The notes beneath the pieces are model-generated. The model saw only the letters and a list, made by a program, of their open reading frames with translations. It ran no database searches and was not told where the DNA came from. Positions 1 through 7,607 of a stretch of 26,970 nt of DNA are shown here, one piece after another. Origin of the DNA: Abiotrophia sp965245735 (GTDB taxonomy: Bacteria; Bacillota; Bacilli; Lactobacillales; Aerococcaceae); NCBI GenBank assembly GCA_965245735.1, contig CBDFAX010000026.1, positions 1 through 26,970 of the forward strand, given 5' to 3'. Position numbers and translations under genes: made by a program. Each line of letters begins with the position of its first letter. Position 1 is the first letter of the stretch.

Positions 1-57
1 AGTCAATCATTTAGTTTCTATGACGGGTTATAGGGCTCAGCTATAGTGGAAAGGGGG

Positions 58-405
58 ATTCTGACAAGGTTCCAGCCTTCTCCCAGCGAGCCAGTGGTCC
101 ACTCTCCAAAGTGGACCACTGGCTCACAACTTTTCCGGCCTTTTGACCCGGTTTCAGCCCTCTCCCGGGGAGCTAGTGGTCCACTCTCTAAAGTGGACCA
201 CTGGCTCACGACTTTCCGGGCTTTTGACCTGGTTTCTGCCCCTTCCCGAGGAGCTAGTGGTCCACTCTCCAGAGTGGACCACTGGCTCTCACCTTTTCTG
301 GGCTTTCGACCCGGTTTCGGCCTTCTCCCAGGGAGCTAGTGGTCCACTCTCCAAAGTGGACCACTGGCTCACACCTTTTCCTAGCTTCAGGCCTAGTCTC
401 GCCCC
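58..405. repeat. Palindromic tandem repeat array A (4 units, ~82-bp period)
   Basis: Four 38-bp inverted repeats lie at 88-125, 170-207, 251-288 and 333-370, starting 82, 81 and 82 bp apart. Each has a 16-nt left arm (GAGCTAGTGGTCCACT; GAGCCAG... in the first), a 6-nt loop (CTCCAA, CTCTAA, CTCCAG, CTCCAA) and a complementary right arm ending CTGGCTC. The 43-44-bp spacers are near-identical to one another, and partial spacer sequence extends to about 58 and 405. Within each arm AGTGG-W-CCACT is itself a dyad. The non-multiple-of-three period shifts the reading frame between units, so the array is not coding. It lies just beyond the accA terminator. Function unknown; a REP/BIME-like element or protein-binding array are possibilities. 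Confidence 0.95.
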
Positions 406-411
406 ACGCCA

Positions 412-438
412 CACAAAAAGCCCGGGCTAGGCCCGGGC
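412..438 (-). terminator. Rho-independent terminator of the fab/acc operon
   Basis: A GC-only 8-bp stem (GCCCGGGC at 420-427 and again at 431-438) with a 3-nt loop is followed on the minus strand by a run of five T (415-419). It lies about 56 nt past the accA stop codon and is the natural end of the operon. Confidence 0.85.
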
Positions 439-445
439 GGTCACA

Positions 446-534
446 ATTCCTAAAATTGCTTGAGCGCTCTTGGCGTTGGGCCAGACGCTATTCCTAAAAT
501 TGCTTGAAGCGGTCTTGGCGTTGGGCCAGGCGCT
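446..534. repeat. Tandem duplication of the accA 3' end
   Basis: Copy A (446-489) and copy B (490-534) align over 44-45 nt with one 1-nt indel and two substitutions. Copy B holds the last codons of accA and its TAG stop at 494-496. Copy A lies past the stop and would not be translated as AccA; the 1-nt deletion also puts it out of frame. It looks like a recent slippage or recombination scar. Confidence 0.9.
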
Positions 535-1276
535 CTTGGGCCGTTTTTTGGCCTAGTTTCTTAAATTCGCGCTTGATCAAGTGGCTGAGGCGCTCTAAGA
601 GGACGTCATTTTCCACTGGCTTGGAGTTGTAGGTCTCGGGCACGATGCGGTCGATGACCTTCAAGTCCAAGAGTTCAGTCGCCGTCAATTTCATCATGTC
701 GGCGGCCTTGCCGGCTTGTTTGGCGTCTTTCCATAAGATTGAAGCGAAGCCTTCAGGCGACAGAATAGAATAAATGGCGTTCTCTAGCATCCAGACTTGG
801 TCGGCTAGGGCCAGGGCAATGGCACCGCCGCTGCCGCCCTCGCCTAGAATAATGGCGATGGTCGGTACGGTCAGTTCACTCATAAGCAGCAAGGAAGAGG
901 CAATGGCTTCCCCAATCCCATTTTCCTCGGACTCAGGCGAACAGAAGGCGCCGGCCGTGTTAATGAGGGTCAGGATGGGCCGGCCGAATTTCTCGGCCTG
1001 CTTCATCAGACGCTGGGCCTTGCGGTAGCCAGCAGGACTGGCTGAACCGAAGTTGCGCTTGATGTTTTCCTTGGTGGTCTTGCCCTTTTGAATACCGATG
1101 ATGGTCATGGGCTGGTCGTCCACCAGGCCGACACCGCCGATAATGGCCGCGTCATCGCCCATAATGCGGTCGCCATGACACTCGATAAAGTCGTCGCCAC
1201 AGAGGGCGCCAATCACATCCGAGGTGGAGATACGCTTAATGTCGCGGGCTTTTTGGACAATTTGATAAGCCTTCAT
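494..1276 (-). CDS. accA: Acetyl-CoA carboxylase carboxyltransferase subunit alpha
   Basis: AccA pairs with AccD to form the carboxyltransferase that moves the carboxyl group from biotin on AccB to acetyl-CoA, giving malonyl-CoA, the committed step of fatty-acid synthesis in the cytoplasm. The 260-residue protein has the usual Gram-positive length and the crotonase-fold signatures of the family (GEGGSGGAIALALAD around 145-160, then the conserved SPEGFASILWKD segment). It is the last gene of the operon. Its ATG overlaps the accD stop as ATGA (1273-1276), which suggests translational coupling; GGAGGG lies upstream inside accD. The final 14 codons are duplicated downstream (446-489). Identification is firm. 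Confidence 0.97.
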   Translation of the reverse strand: MKAYQIVQKARDIKRISTSDVIGALCGDDFIECHGDRIMGDDAAIIGGVGLVDDQPMTIIGIQKGKTTKENIKRNFGSASPAGYRKAQRLMKQAEKFGRPILTLINTAGAFCSPESEENGIGEAIASSLLLMSELTVPTIAIILGEGGSGGAIALALADQVWMLENAIYSILSPEGFASILWKDAKQAGKAADMMKLTATELLDLKVIDRIVPETYNSKPVENDVLLERLSHLIKREFKKLGQKTAQERLAQRQDRFKQF

Positions 1277-2136
1277 TCAGCCTTCCCTCCCTCGTGAATG
1301 GTCAAGAGTTGCGCCAGCATCCGCTTTTGGCGGTCGCGGGGCACGATTTGGTCGATAAAGCCGTAGCCTAGGACGGTCTCAGCCGCCTGGAAATCATCAG
1401 GCAAAGGCTTGCGCAGGGTCTGCTCGATGACCCGTTTGCCGGCAAAACCGACCGTGGCATCGGGCTCGGCCAGGATGACATCGCCTTGCATGGCGAAGCT
1501 GGCCGTAACCCCACCGGTCGTCGGATGGGTCAGAACCGCGCAGTAGAAGCCGCCGGCCGCCGAATGACGGGCTACGGCTTGGCTGACCTTGGCCATTTGC
1601 ATGAGAGACAGGATGCCTTCCTGCATGCGGGCCCCACCAGAAGCGATATAGAGCACTACCGGCAGGCCTTGGGCCGTCGCCAGGTCAAAGAGCTGGACCA
1701 GCTTCTCCCCTACGGCCGTCCCCATGGAAGCCATGACGAAGCGGCTATCCATGACGCCTAGGGCCAAGGCATGGCCGTCCAGGCGGGCTGTCCCGGTCAC
1801 GATAGCCTCCTTAAGACCAGTCGCTTCCTGCAGCTTGGCTAATTTTTCAGAATACTTAGGAAAACCTAGCGGATTGTCATTCCAGAGATCAGCGTTGATT
1901 TCTTGGAAGCTACCTTCATCCACTAGCCAGTCAATCCGCTCCATAGCCGGAAATGGCAAATGGTGGTGGCAGTGCATGCAGCAGTAGTCCTCAGGCTTCT
2001 GCTTGGTGAAGTAGACCTTGTGGCACTTAGGGCAGCGGGCCATCAAATCATCTGGGATTTGGGCGACCTTATCCGAATATTTTGCTACGGCGTCCGCATT
2101 CAGTTGAATGGTTTTATTACGACGAAATAATGCCAT
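1273..2136 (-). CDS. accD: Acetyl-CoA carboxylase carboxyltransferase subunit beta
   Basis: AccD is the zinc-containing half of the carboxyltransferase. The 287-residue protein shows the N-terminal zinc ribbon as C35-x2-C38 and C53-x2-C56 (an extra C52 is present), followed by the carboxyltransferase domain with IASGGARMQEG near 165-175 and the SFAMQGDVILAEP segment near 210-225. It begins 3 nt after the accC stop, with AGAGGAGG as ribosome binding site inside the end of accC, and overlaps accA by 4 nt. Equal production with AccA is expected from this coupling. Confidence 0.97.
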   Translation of the reverse strand: MALFRRNKTIQLNADAVAKYSDKVAQIPDDLMARCPKCHKVYFTKQKPEDYCCMHCHHHLPFPAMERIDWLVDEGSFQEINADLWNDNPLGFPKYSEKLAKLQEATGLKEAIVTGTARLDGHALALGVMDSRFVMASMGTAVGEKLVQLFDLATAQGLPVVLYIASGGARMQEGILSLMQMAKVSQAVARHSAAGGFYCAVLTHPTTGGVTASFAMQGDVILAEPDATVGFAGKRVIEQTLRKPLPDDFQAAETVLGYGFIDQIVPRDRQKRMLAQLLTIHEGGKAE

Positions 2137-2139
2137 TTA

Positions 2140-3531
2140 CTAGGCCTCCTCTGTTGCTTCAGCCTCTTTCTGGAAGTCCAGCCAGGCTGGCATGAAGCTT
2201 TCTTCTAACCACTTGGTGTGGTACTCATCCGCTTGGATGTGGGAATCTGCCACCATGGCTTCTAGCAGTTCCACGTTAGTTACCAGTCCATCCACGGCCA
2301 CTTCATAGAGGGCCCGTTCCATGAGTCGGAAGGCCGCCTCACGAGTCGGTTGGTGGACAATGATTTTAGCAATCATGGAATCATAGAAAGGTGGCAAGGT
2401 GTATTGAGGGTAGATCCCAGACTCCACCCGCAAGCCCATACCGCCAGACGGTAGGACTAGCTGCTTGATGTGGCCAGCAGCCGGACGGAATTGGTGGAGC
2501 GGATCTTCCGCATTTAAACGGCACTCAATGGCAAACCCTGACAAGACAATGTCCTCTTGTTGATAAGAGAGGGGCTGGCCCATGGCGATTTTAATCTGTT
2601 CTTGAACGATGTCCACCCCGGTAATCATCTCGGTCACCGGATGTTCCACTTGCAGACGGGTGTTCATTTCCATGAAATAGAACTCGCCATTGTCCGCCAA
2701 GAGGAACTCGATGGTCCCGGCATTGGTGTAGCCAATGGCCGAAGCGGCCTTAACGGCTGCCCCACAGATAGCCTGACGAGTGTCCTCATCTAGGCAGACA
2801 GCAGGCGCAAACTCAATGACCTTCTGGTTATTACGTTGCAGCGAGCAGTCCCGTTCACCCAGGTGGATGACATGGCCATGCTCGTCGCCCAGAAGTTGGA
2901 CTTCGATATGGCGGGCTGGGTAGATGATTTTCTCGATATAGAGATCTTGGTTACCGTAGACCGACTGGGTTTCGTTCTGGGCTTGGAGGAAGAGGGCTTC
3001 AAAATCCTTAGGATCTTCCACCCGGCGCATACCCTTACCGCCCCCACCGTCAGCTGCCTTGATAATCAAGGGGAAGCCAATCTTTTGGGCGATGGCATGG
3101 GCTTCTTCTAAGCTATGGACCAAGCCGTCGGAACCTGGCGTGATAGGTACGCCGGCTGCCTTCATGGTGTTGCGGGCATTTTGCTTGTTCCCCATGGCTT
3201 CGATAATGTGGCTCTTAGGGCCAATGAACTTGATATTGACCTCTTCACAGAGGGCAACGAAATCGCTACGCTCGGATAAGAAGCCGTAGCCTGGGTGGAT
3301 GGCGTCAGCCCCCGTCACCATGGCAGCGGACAGAATGGCCACTGGGTTGGCGTAGGAGTCTAAGCCTTTGGCAGGCCCGATACAGATGGCTTCATCCGCT
3401 AATTGGGTATGAAGGGCCTCCCGGTCTGCCTCGCTATAGACCGCCACCGACGTAATATTCATTTCGCGCAGGGCCCGAATGATTCGGACTGCAATCTCAC
3501 CACGGTTGGCGACTAACACTTTTTTAAACAT
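2140..3531 (-). CDS. accC: Acetyl-CoA carboxylase biotin carboxylase subunit
   Basis: AccC uses ATP and bicarbonate to carboxylate the biotin carried by AccB. The 463 residues follow the biotin carboxylase plan: N-terminal domain beginning MFKKVLVANRGEIAVRI, an ATP-grasp domain with the glycine loop GGGGKGMR at 162-169, the ERDCSLQRNNQKVIE segment, and MEMNTRLQVEHPVTE with catalytic and metal-binding acids and the active-site arginine. The protein is slightly longer than the common 445-455 residues through an acidic C-terminal tail (KEAEATEEA). The ATG at 3529-3531 follows the fabZ stop by 1 nt; CGGAG inside the fabZ end serves as ribosome binding site. Confidence 0.97.
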   Translation of the reverse strand: MFKKVLVANRGEIAVRIIRALREMNITSVAVYSEADREALHTQLADEAICIGPAKGLDSYANPVAILSAAMVTGADAIHPGYGFLSERSDFVALCEEVNIKFIGPKSHIIEAMGNKQNARNTMKAAGVPITPGSDGLVHSLEEAHAIAQKIGFPLIIKAADGGGGKGMRRVEDPKDFEALFLQAQNETQSVYGNQDLYIEKIIYPARHIEVQLLGDEHGHVIHLGERDCSLQRNNQKVIEFAPAVCLDEDTRQAICGAAVKAASAIGYTNAGTIEFLLADNGEFYFMEMNTRLQVEHPVTEMITGVDIVQEQIKIAMGQPLSYQQEDIVLSGFAIECRLNAEDPLHQFRPAAGHIKQLVLPSGGMGLRVESGIYPQYTLPPFYDSMIAKIIVHQPTREAAFRLMERALYEVAVDGLVTNVELLEAMVADSHIQADEYHTKWLEESFMPAWLDFQKEAEATEEA

Positions 3532-3532
3532 A

Positions 3533-3967
3533 TTATTTTGCTCCGATAATGAAGGTCATTTCTGCTTCCGCAACTTTCTTGTCGCCAACGAAGGCTTGGC
3601 CGTAACCAATCCCTGCGTTCTTACGCAATTTGACGATGTCTACTTGGAGACGAAGCACGTCACCAGGTACGACTTTTTGACGGAATTTTACCTTGTTCAA
3701 GCCACCTAGGTAAGCGGTCTTGCCTTGGAAACCTTCCATTTGCAAGAGTGGGATAGAACCTGCTTGAGCTAAAGCTTCACAGATGAAGACACCTGGTAAA
3801 ACAGGCTCGCCTGGGAAATGACCTTGGAAGACTTGTTCGTTGATGGTCACGTTCTTACGGCAGACGATTTTTTCACCTGGAATCAACTCATCCACAGCGT
3901 CGATGAAGAAGATTGGGTAGCGGTTAGGGATAATGTCCATTACTTGTTGAGCAGTTAATAAAGTCAT
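3533..3967 (-). CDS. fabZ: 3-hydroxyacyl-ACP dehydratase FabZ
   Basis: FabZ dehydrates 3-hydroxyacyl-ACP to trans-2-enoyl-ACP in each elongation cycle. The 144-residue hot-dog protein carries the active-site GHFPGEPVLPGV with H50 and the helix residue E64 in FICEALAQ. The ATG at 3965-3967 is preferred because AGAGGA lies at the right distance upstream and MTLLTAQQVMDIIPNRYP is the usual family start. The frame stays open to 4060, but that extension would overlap the accB end and has no family similarity. A 40-nt gap separates it from accB. No FabN-type isomerase neighbour is seen, so a role beyond dehydration cannot be judged from here. Confidence 0.95.
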   Translation of the reverse strand: MTLLTAQQVMDIIPNRYPIFFIDAVDELIPGEKIVCRKNVTINEQVFQGHFPGEPVLPGVFICEALAQAGSIPLLQMEGFQGKTAYLGGLNKVKFRQKVVPGDVLRLQVDIVKLRKNAGIGYGQAFVGDKKVAEAEMTFIIGAK

Positions 3968-4007
3968 GTTTATTCCTCTTTTCTTTGGGGGGTATGTTTC
4001 AATCAGA

Positions 4008-4502
4008 TTAGCTAATGCGGAAGAGGGCTTGGCCGTATTCCACGATGTTTTCATTTTCAACTAAGATAGCAGAGACCACGCCGTCTTGAGGGGCCACAAT
4101 CTCATTCATGAGCTTCATGGCTTCAATCAAGCAGAGGACTTGGCCCTTCTTGACGCTGTCGCCTACTTGCACGTAAGGATCGGCATCAGGGTTAGCTTGC
4201 AGGTAGACCACCCCTACCATAGGGGCTGGCACATCCTTACCAGCGGCTGCTGGCTCAGGCGCAGGAGCTGCAGGCGCTTCTACGACTTCTGGCGCCGCCA
4301 CAGGGGCTGGGGCCGCTAGGCTAGCAGGTGCTGTTAGGGCAGCCGATTCGGTTACATCGGTCACCACGACTGGAGCTGGCGCTGCCACTTGTGGCACTTC
4401 CTTAGCCAAGAGCAGACGCTCATTGTCATTGGTGAATTCGAAGTAGGCCAGGCTAGACTGGTCGAGTTTGTCGATTAATTTGACGAGTTCTTCATATTGC
4501 AT
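4008..4502 (-). CDS. accB: Biotin carboxyl carrier protein (BCCP)
   Basis: AccB carries the biotin that shuttles carboxyl groups between AccC and the AccAD carboxyltransferase. The 164-residue protein has an N-terminal segment of about 40 residues, a flexible Ala/Pro/Val-rich linker (about 38-92), and a C-terminal biotinyl domain with the attachment motif EAMKLMNEI; the biotinylated lysine is K130, 35 residues from the end, as expected. It starts 2 nt after the fabF stop. The ribosome binding site is weak (GGATGG), unlike its neighbours, so it is probably coupled to fabF translation. Confidence 0.96.
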   Translation of the reverse strand: MQYEELVKLIDKLDQSSLAYFEFTNDNERLLLAKEVPQVAAPAPVVVTDVTESAALTAPASLAAPAPVAAPEVVEAPAAPAPEPAAAGKDVPAPMVGVVYLQANPDADPYVQVGDSVKKGQVLCLIEAMKLMNEIVAPQDGVVSAILVENENIVEYGQALFRIS

Positions 4503-4504
4503 GC

Positions 4505-5740
4505 TTACTTACCATCCCATCGTTTGAAGGCGAGGACCGCATTGTGACCGCCAAAGCCCAAGGAGTTAGACAGGGCAACTTGGATGTCTTGTTGGCGTCC
4601 ATGGCCTGGGACATAGTCCAGGTCACAGCCTTCTTCTGGATTTTCTAGACCTAGGGTTGCTGGCACGAAACCTTCTTCCAAGGCCTTGACGCAGACAATG
4701 GCTTCTACCCCACCGGCACCACCTAAGAGGTGACCGAAGTGGCCCTTAGAGCTGGATACAGCAACCTTGTAAGCCGCATCGTCCAAAGCATACTTGATGG
4801 CTTGGGTTTCGCCCTTGTCATTGGTTGGGGTGCTGGTCCCGTGGGCATTGATGTAGTCCACGTCTTCAGCGCTGAGCCCGGCCATAGCCAAGGCTTGCTT
4901 GATACATTCACCGGCGCCAGACCCGTCTGGGGTTGGAGCGGTCATGTGGTAGGCGTCAGAGTTAGCCCCGTAACCCACTAATTCAGCATAGATGTGGGCG
5001 CCACGAGCCTGGGCAGACTCCAGGGATTCCAGGAAGAGGACACCGGCCCCTTCACCCATCACGAAGCCATCGCGGTCCTTGTCAAAAGGACGAGAAGCAG
5101 TGGCTGGGTCTTGGTTGGTGGACAAGGCTGTCAAGGCTGCGAAGCCGCCAATCCCGATTTCACAGATGGTAGCTTCTGCCCCACCTGCCAAGCAGGCATC
5201 CAAGAGGCCTGTCTTGATCTTGAGGAAAGCTTCCCCGATAGAGTTAGTAGCAGAGGCACAGGCTGTCACGATGTCCAAGCTTGGGCCCTTGATGCCTAAC
5301 TTCATGGAAATATTACCAGAGGCCATGTTCCCAATGGTCAGTGGCACGAAGAGTGGCGGAATACGTTTAGCGCCCTTCTCAATCATCTTACGGATGCCTT
5401 TTTCGATTTCGATTAAGCCCCCAATCCCAGAGCTAACTAAGACCCCTACCCGGTGGGCATTGTCTTCAATCTTGTAGCCTGAGTCTTCTACTGCTTCCAC
5501 CGATGCCACTACGGCATATTGGGAGAAGAAGTCCATCCGTTGGGTTTCCCGACGGTCTAAGACTGGGCTTGGGTCGAAGTCTTTGACTTCAGCGGCCACA
5601 GAGACGCTAGAGCCACTGTGATCGAATTTAGTGATAGGCGCGATACCGCCCTTGTCATGGCGCATGCTGTCCCAGAATGCGGCGACATTGTTACCAATTG
5701 GGGAGACAGTCCCCAAACCTGTTACGACAACTCGTTGCAT
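4505..5740 (-). CDS. fabF: 3-oxoacyl-ACP synthase II (KAS II)
   Basis: FabF condenses malonyl-ACP with a growing acyl-ACP. The 411 residues show the full thiolase-fold active site: nucleophile C161 in TACASATNSIGEA, H300 in NAHGTSTPTND, K332 and H337 in SSSKGHFGHLLGGAGG, with offsets matching the classical Cys-His-Lys-His set. AGGAGG sits 5 nt before the ATG. The fabG stop lies 36 nt upstream and accB follows after 2 nt. No second KAS (FabB or FabO) is present in the window. Confidence 0.97.
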   Translation of the reverse strand: MQRVVVTGLGTVSPIGNNVAAFWDSMRHDKGGIAPITKFDHSGSSVSVAAEVKDFDPSPVLDRRETQRMDFFSQYAVVASVEAVEDSGYKIEDNAHRVGVLVSSGIGGLIEIEKGIRKMIEKGAKRIPPLFVPLTIGNMASGNISMKLGIKGPSLDIVTACASATNSIGEAFLKIKTGLLDACLAGGAEATICEIGIGGFAALTALSTNQDPATASRPFDKDRDGFVMGEGAGVLFLESLESAQARGAHIYAELVGYGANSDAYHMTAPTPDGSGAGECIKQALAMAGLSAEDVDYINAHGTSTPTNDKGETQAIKYALDDAAYKVAVSSSKGHFGHLLGGAGGVEAIVCVKALEEGFVPATLGLENPEEGCDLDYVPGHGRQQDIQVALSNSLGFGGHNAVLAFKRWDGK

Positions 5741-5776
5741 AATTACCTCCTGTAGTGCGGGTCTAGGAATCAGACC

Positions 5777-6499
5777 TTAGATGTGCAAGCCACCGTTGAC
5801 TTCGATGACTTGGCCTGTGATGTAGTCATTGTCGATTAAGAAGTCGACTGTTTTAGCGATATGTTCCACTTGGCCAAAGCGTTTGAGTGGGATTTGACCT
5901 AACATGGCTTCCTTGACGCGATCCGATAATTGATCGGTCATGTCCGTTTCGATAAAGCCTGGGGCGATGGCGTTGACGGTGATGCCACGACTAGCCACTT
6001 CACGGGCTAGGGACTTGGTCAAACCGATCATACCAGCCTTAGAGGCAGCATAGTTGACCTGGCCAGCATTCCCCATAACCCCTACAACGGAAGTCATGTT
6101 GATAATGCGGCCGCCTTTTTGCTTCAAGAGACGTGGGGTCAAATGACGGCACATGTTGAAGCAACCATTCAAGTTGGTTTGGATAACCGCGTTGAAGTCT
6201 TCTTCGCTCATGCGCATAACCAAACCGTCGCGGGTAATACCAGCGTTGTTGACCAATACATCCACTTGAACACCTTGGTCATAGAGGTCATCGACTAATT
6301 GCTTAGCCACGTCAAATTGGCTGATGTCGCCAGTGGCTTGTAAGACTGGTTGTTCATAGCCCTCAAATTGGGCTAAGACTTCAGGGGCAATGGGACTACG
6401 GCTGTTCAAGATGACACGGTGGCCTTTAGCCGCTAGGTGGTGGGCAATGGCTAGGCCAATCCCGCGGGAGCTGCCCGTAATCAAACAGGTTAAGGTCAT
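5777..6499 (-). CDS. fabG: 3-oxoacyl-ACP reductase FabG
   Basis: FabG reduces 3-oxoacyl-ACP with NADPH. The 240-residue short-chain dehydrogenase has the cofactor motif TGSSRGIG at 8-15, NNAG at 84-87, and the catalytic set S137, Y150, K154 in the SVVGVMGNAGQVNYAASK region. The C-terminal PGFIETDMT and ending GGLHI are typical of FabG. The ATG directly abuts the fabD stop (0 nt between them), with GGAGGAA inside the fabD end, indicating coupling. Confidence 0.97.
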   Translation of the reverse strand: MTLTCLITGSSRGIGLAIAHHLAAKGHRVILNSRSPIAPEVLAQFEGYEQPVLQATGDISQFDVAKQLVDDLYDQGVQVDVLVNNAGITRDGLVMRMSEEDFNAVIQTNLNGCFNMCRHLTPRLLKQKGGRIINMTSVVGVMGNAGQVNYAASKAGMIGLTKSLAREVASRGITVNAIAPGFIETDMTDQLSDRVKEAMLGQIPLKRFGQVEHIAKTVDFLIDNDYITGQVIEVNGGLHI

Positions 6500-7444
6500 T
6501 TATTCTTCCTCCGTTAAAAAGTTTTTGAGGGCGTCGAGGTCTTCGACTTTGTCCAGGACTTGTACCTTGAGGGGCAGGCCTTCGCGTTTGAGCAGGCCAG
6601 CTAAGGTATTGCCAGGACCGATTTGAACTAGGTGAGTCACACCTTCTTCAACCAATTTATCAATGGTTTGCTTCCAGTAAACTGGCTCAACAAGATGTCG
6701 AACAAGTACTTGGGAGAGGCTTTCAGGCTGATGAAGGTCTAGCGTGGTGTTACTGATGACGGGCACGTCCCCTTGCTTAAAGGTCACTTTTTCCAAGGCT
6801 TGGGCCATGGCTTCTTGGGCATTGGCCATCAAGGGACTATGGAAAGGTCCTTCGACTTTGAGGGGGATGACTTTCTTGTAGCCGGCAGCTTTGGCGATTT
6901 CCTTGAAGCGCTCAACCGCCGCAATGGTCCCAGCCACGATAATTTGGGCTGAAGAGTTGATATTGGCAATGTAGAGCGGCTCTTGATCGGCCACTTGGGC
7001 TACCAAGGCTTGACATTCTTCATAAGGCACACCCATGACCGCCGCCATTTGGCATGGACTGTCGCTGGCTAGGGCTTCGCATTGTCTGGACATGAGTTCG
7101 CCACGTTCCTGCAATAAGGCAAAGGCGCTGGCTTGGTCTAGGGCACCACTGGCAACCAGGGCGGAATATTCACCTAGGCTCAATCCGGCCATATAGCTTA
7201 CAGGAGGTAACAAGTCTTGGATGCTGCGGTAGATAGCTAGGCTGGTCGACGTAATGGCGACTTGGGCATAGCGGGTCTGGCCGAAGCGTTCAGGTTCTTG
7301 TTGGATCCATTCTCTTAAGGGCCAACCGGTCACAGCTTCTGCCTGCTCATAGACAGCGCTGGCTTGGGGAAATTGACGGTCGAAGTCCATTCCCATGCCC
7401 GCATAGTGGGCACCTTGGCCATTAAAGATAAGTGCTAGTTTCAT
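6500..7444 (-). CDS. fabD: Malonyl-CoA:ACP transacylase FabD
   Basis: FabD transfers malonyl from CoA to AcpP. The 314-residue protein has the N-terminal FNGQGAHYAGMG, the nucleophile S89 in GLSLGEYSAL, and the catalytic H202 in EGPFHSPLM. The nucleophile elbow reads GLSLG instead of the enterobacterial GHSLG; from memory this also occurs in streptococcal FabD, so it is probably not a defect. AGGAG is 12 nt before the ATG. Unlike most genes of the operon it is preceded by a long gap (7445-7607) that can form strong hairpins, so its expression may be set separately from fabK. Confidence 0.96.
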   Translation of the reverse strand: MKLALIFNGQGAHYAGMGMDFDRQFPQASAVYEQAEAVTGWPLREWIQQEPERFGQTRYAQVAITSTSLAIYRSIQDLLPPVSYMAGLSLGEYSALVASGALDQASAFALLQERGELMSRQCEALASDSPCQMAAVMGVPYEECQALVAQVADQEPLYIANINSSAQIIVAGTIAAVERFKEIAKAAGYKKVIPLKVEGPFHSPLMANAQEAMAQALEKVTFKQGDVPVISNTTLDLHQPESLSQVLVRHLVEPVYWKQTIDKLVEEGVTHLVQIGPGNTLAGLLKREGLPLKVQVLDKVEDLDALKNFLTEEE

Positions 7445-7489
7445 ACACTGACTCCTATCCTCAGTTATAGTTCGTTTTGATTGCGATCA

Positions 7490-7593
7490 TAATATAAAAG
7501 GCCCGAAGGCCAGAGCTCACTCCTAAGAGGGATAAAGTCAGAGCAAGCTCTTTGGTTCGCCTACTCACCAGCTAGGGGGTGCCGGCAAGTAGG
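7490..7593 (-). promoter_or_regulatory. Structured RNA segment between fabK and fabD
   Basis: Read on the minus strand, the 163-nt gap folds into three consecutive hairpins. The first (7593-7560) has 13 paired positions including tandem U-G/G-U and an 8-nt loop. The second (7550-7513) has 10 paired positions, again with tandem wobbles, and an 18-nt loop. The third (7511-7500) is GGCC-UUCG-GGCC, followed by UUUUAUAUU (7499-7491). The last resembles a short intrinsic terminator or attenuator. No T-box or other riboswitch sequence that I know is visible. It could set the fabK to fabD ratio or be an RNA processing site; the function is inferred. Confidence 0.5.
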
Positions 7594-7607
7594 AAAGGAA
7601 ATATCAA

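Noticed and set aside
58..405. CRISPR array
   Set aside because: The 38-bp palindromic units with ~44-bp intervals look CRISPR-like, but the intervals are near-identical to each other and no cas gene is in the window. The same holds for array B at 10551-11219.
46..430. Open reading frames of 95-97 codons over array A
   Set aside because: They only read the repeat. The 82-bp period shifts the frame from unit to unit, so no repeated peptide is conserved, and there is no ribosome binding site.
4968..5477. Long frames on the plus strand opposite fabF, and similar ones opposite ptsI and the J-protein gene
   Set aside because: They are antisense shadows of well-identified genes and lack ribosome binding sites and family features.
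7445..7607. T-box or known metabolite riboswitch before fabD
   Set aside because: No T-box consensus (AGGGTGGNACCGCG-like) or other riboswitch core that I recognise is present; only the hairpins themselves are supported.
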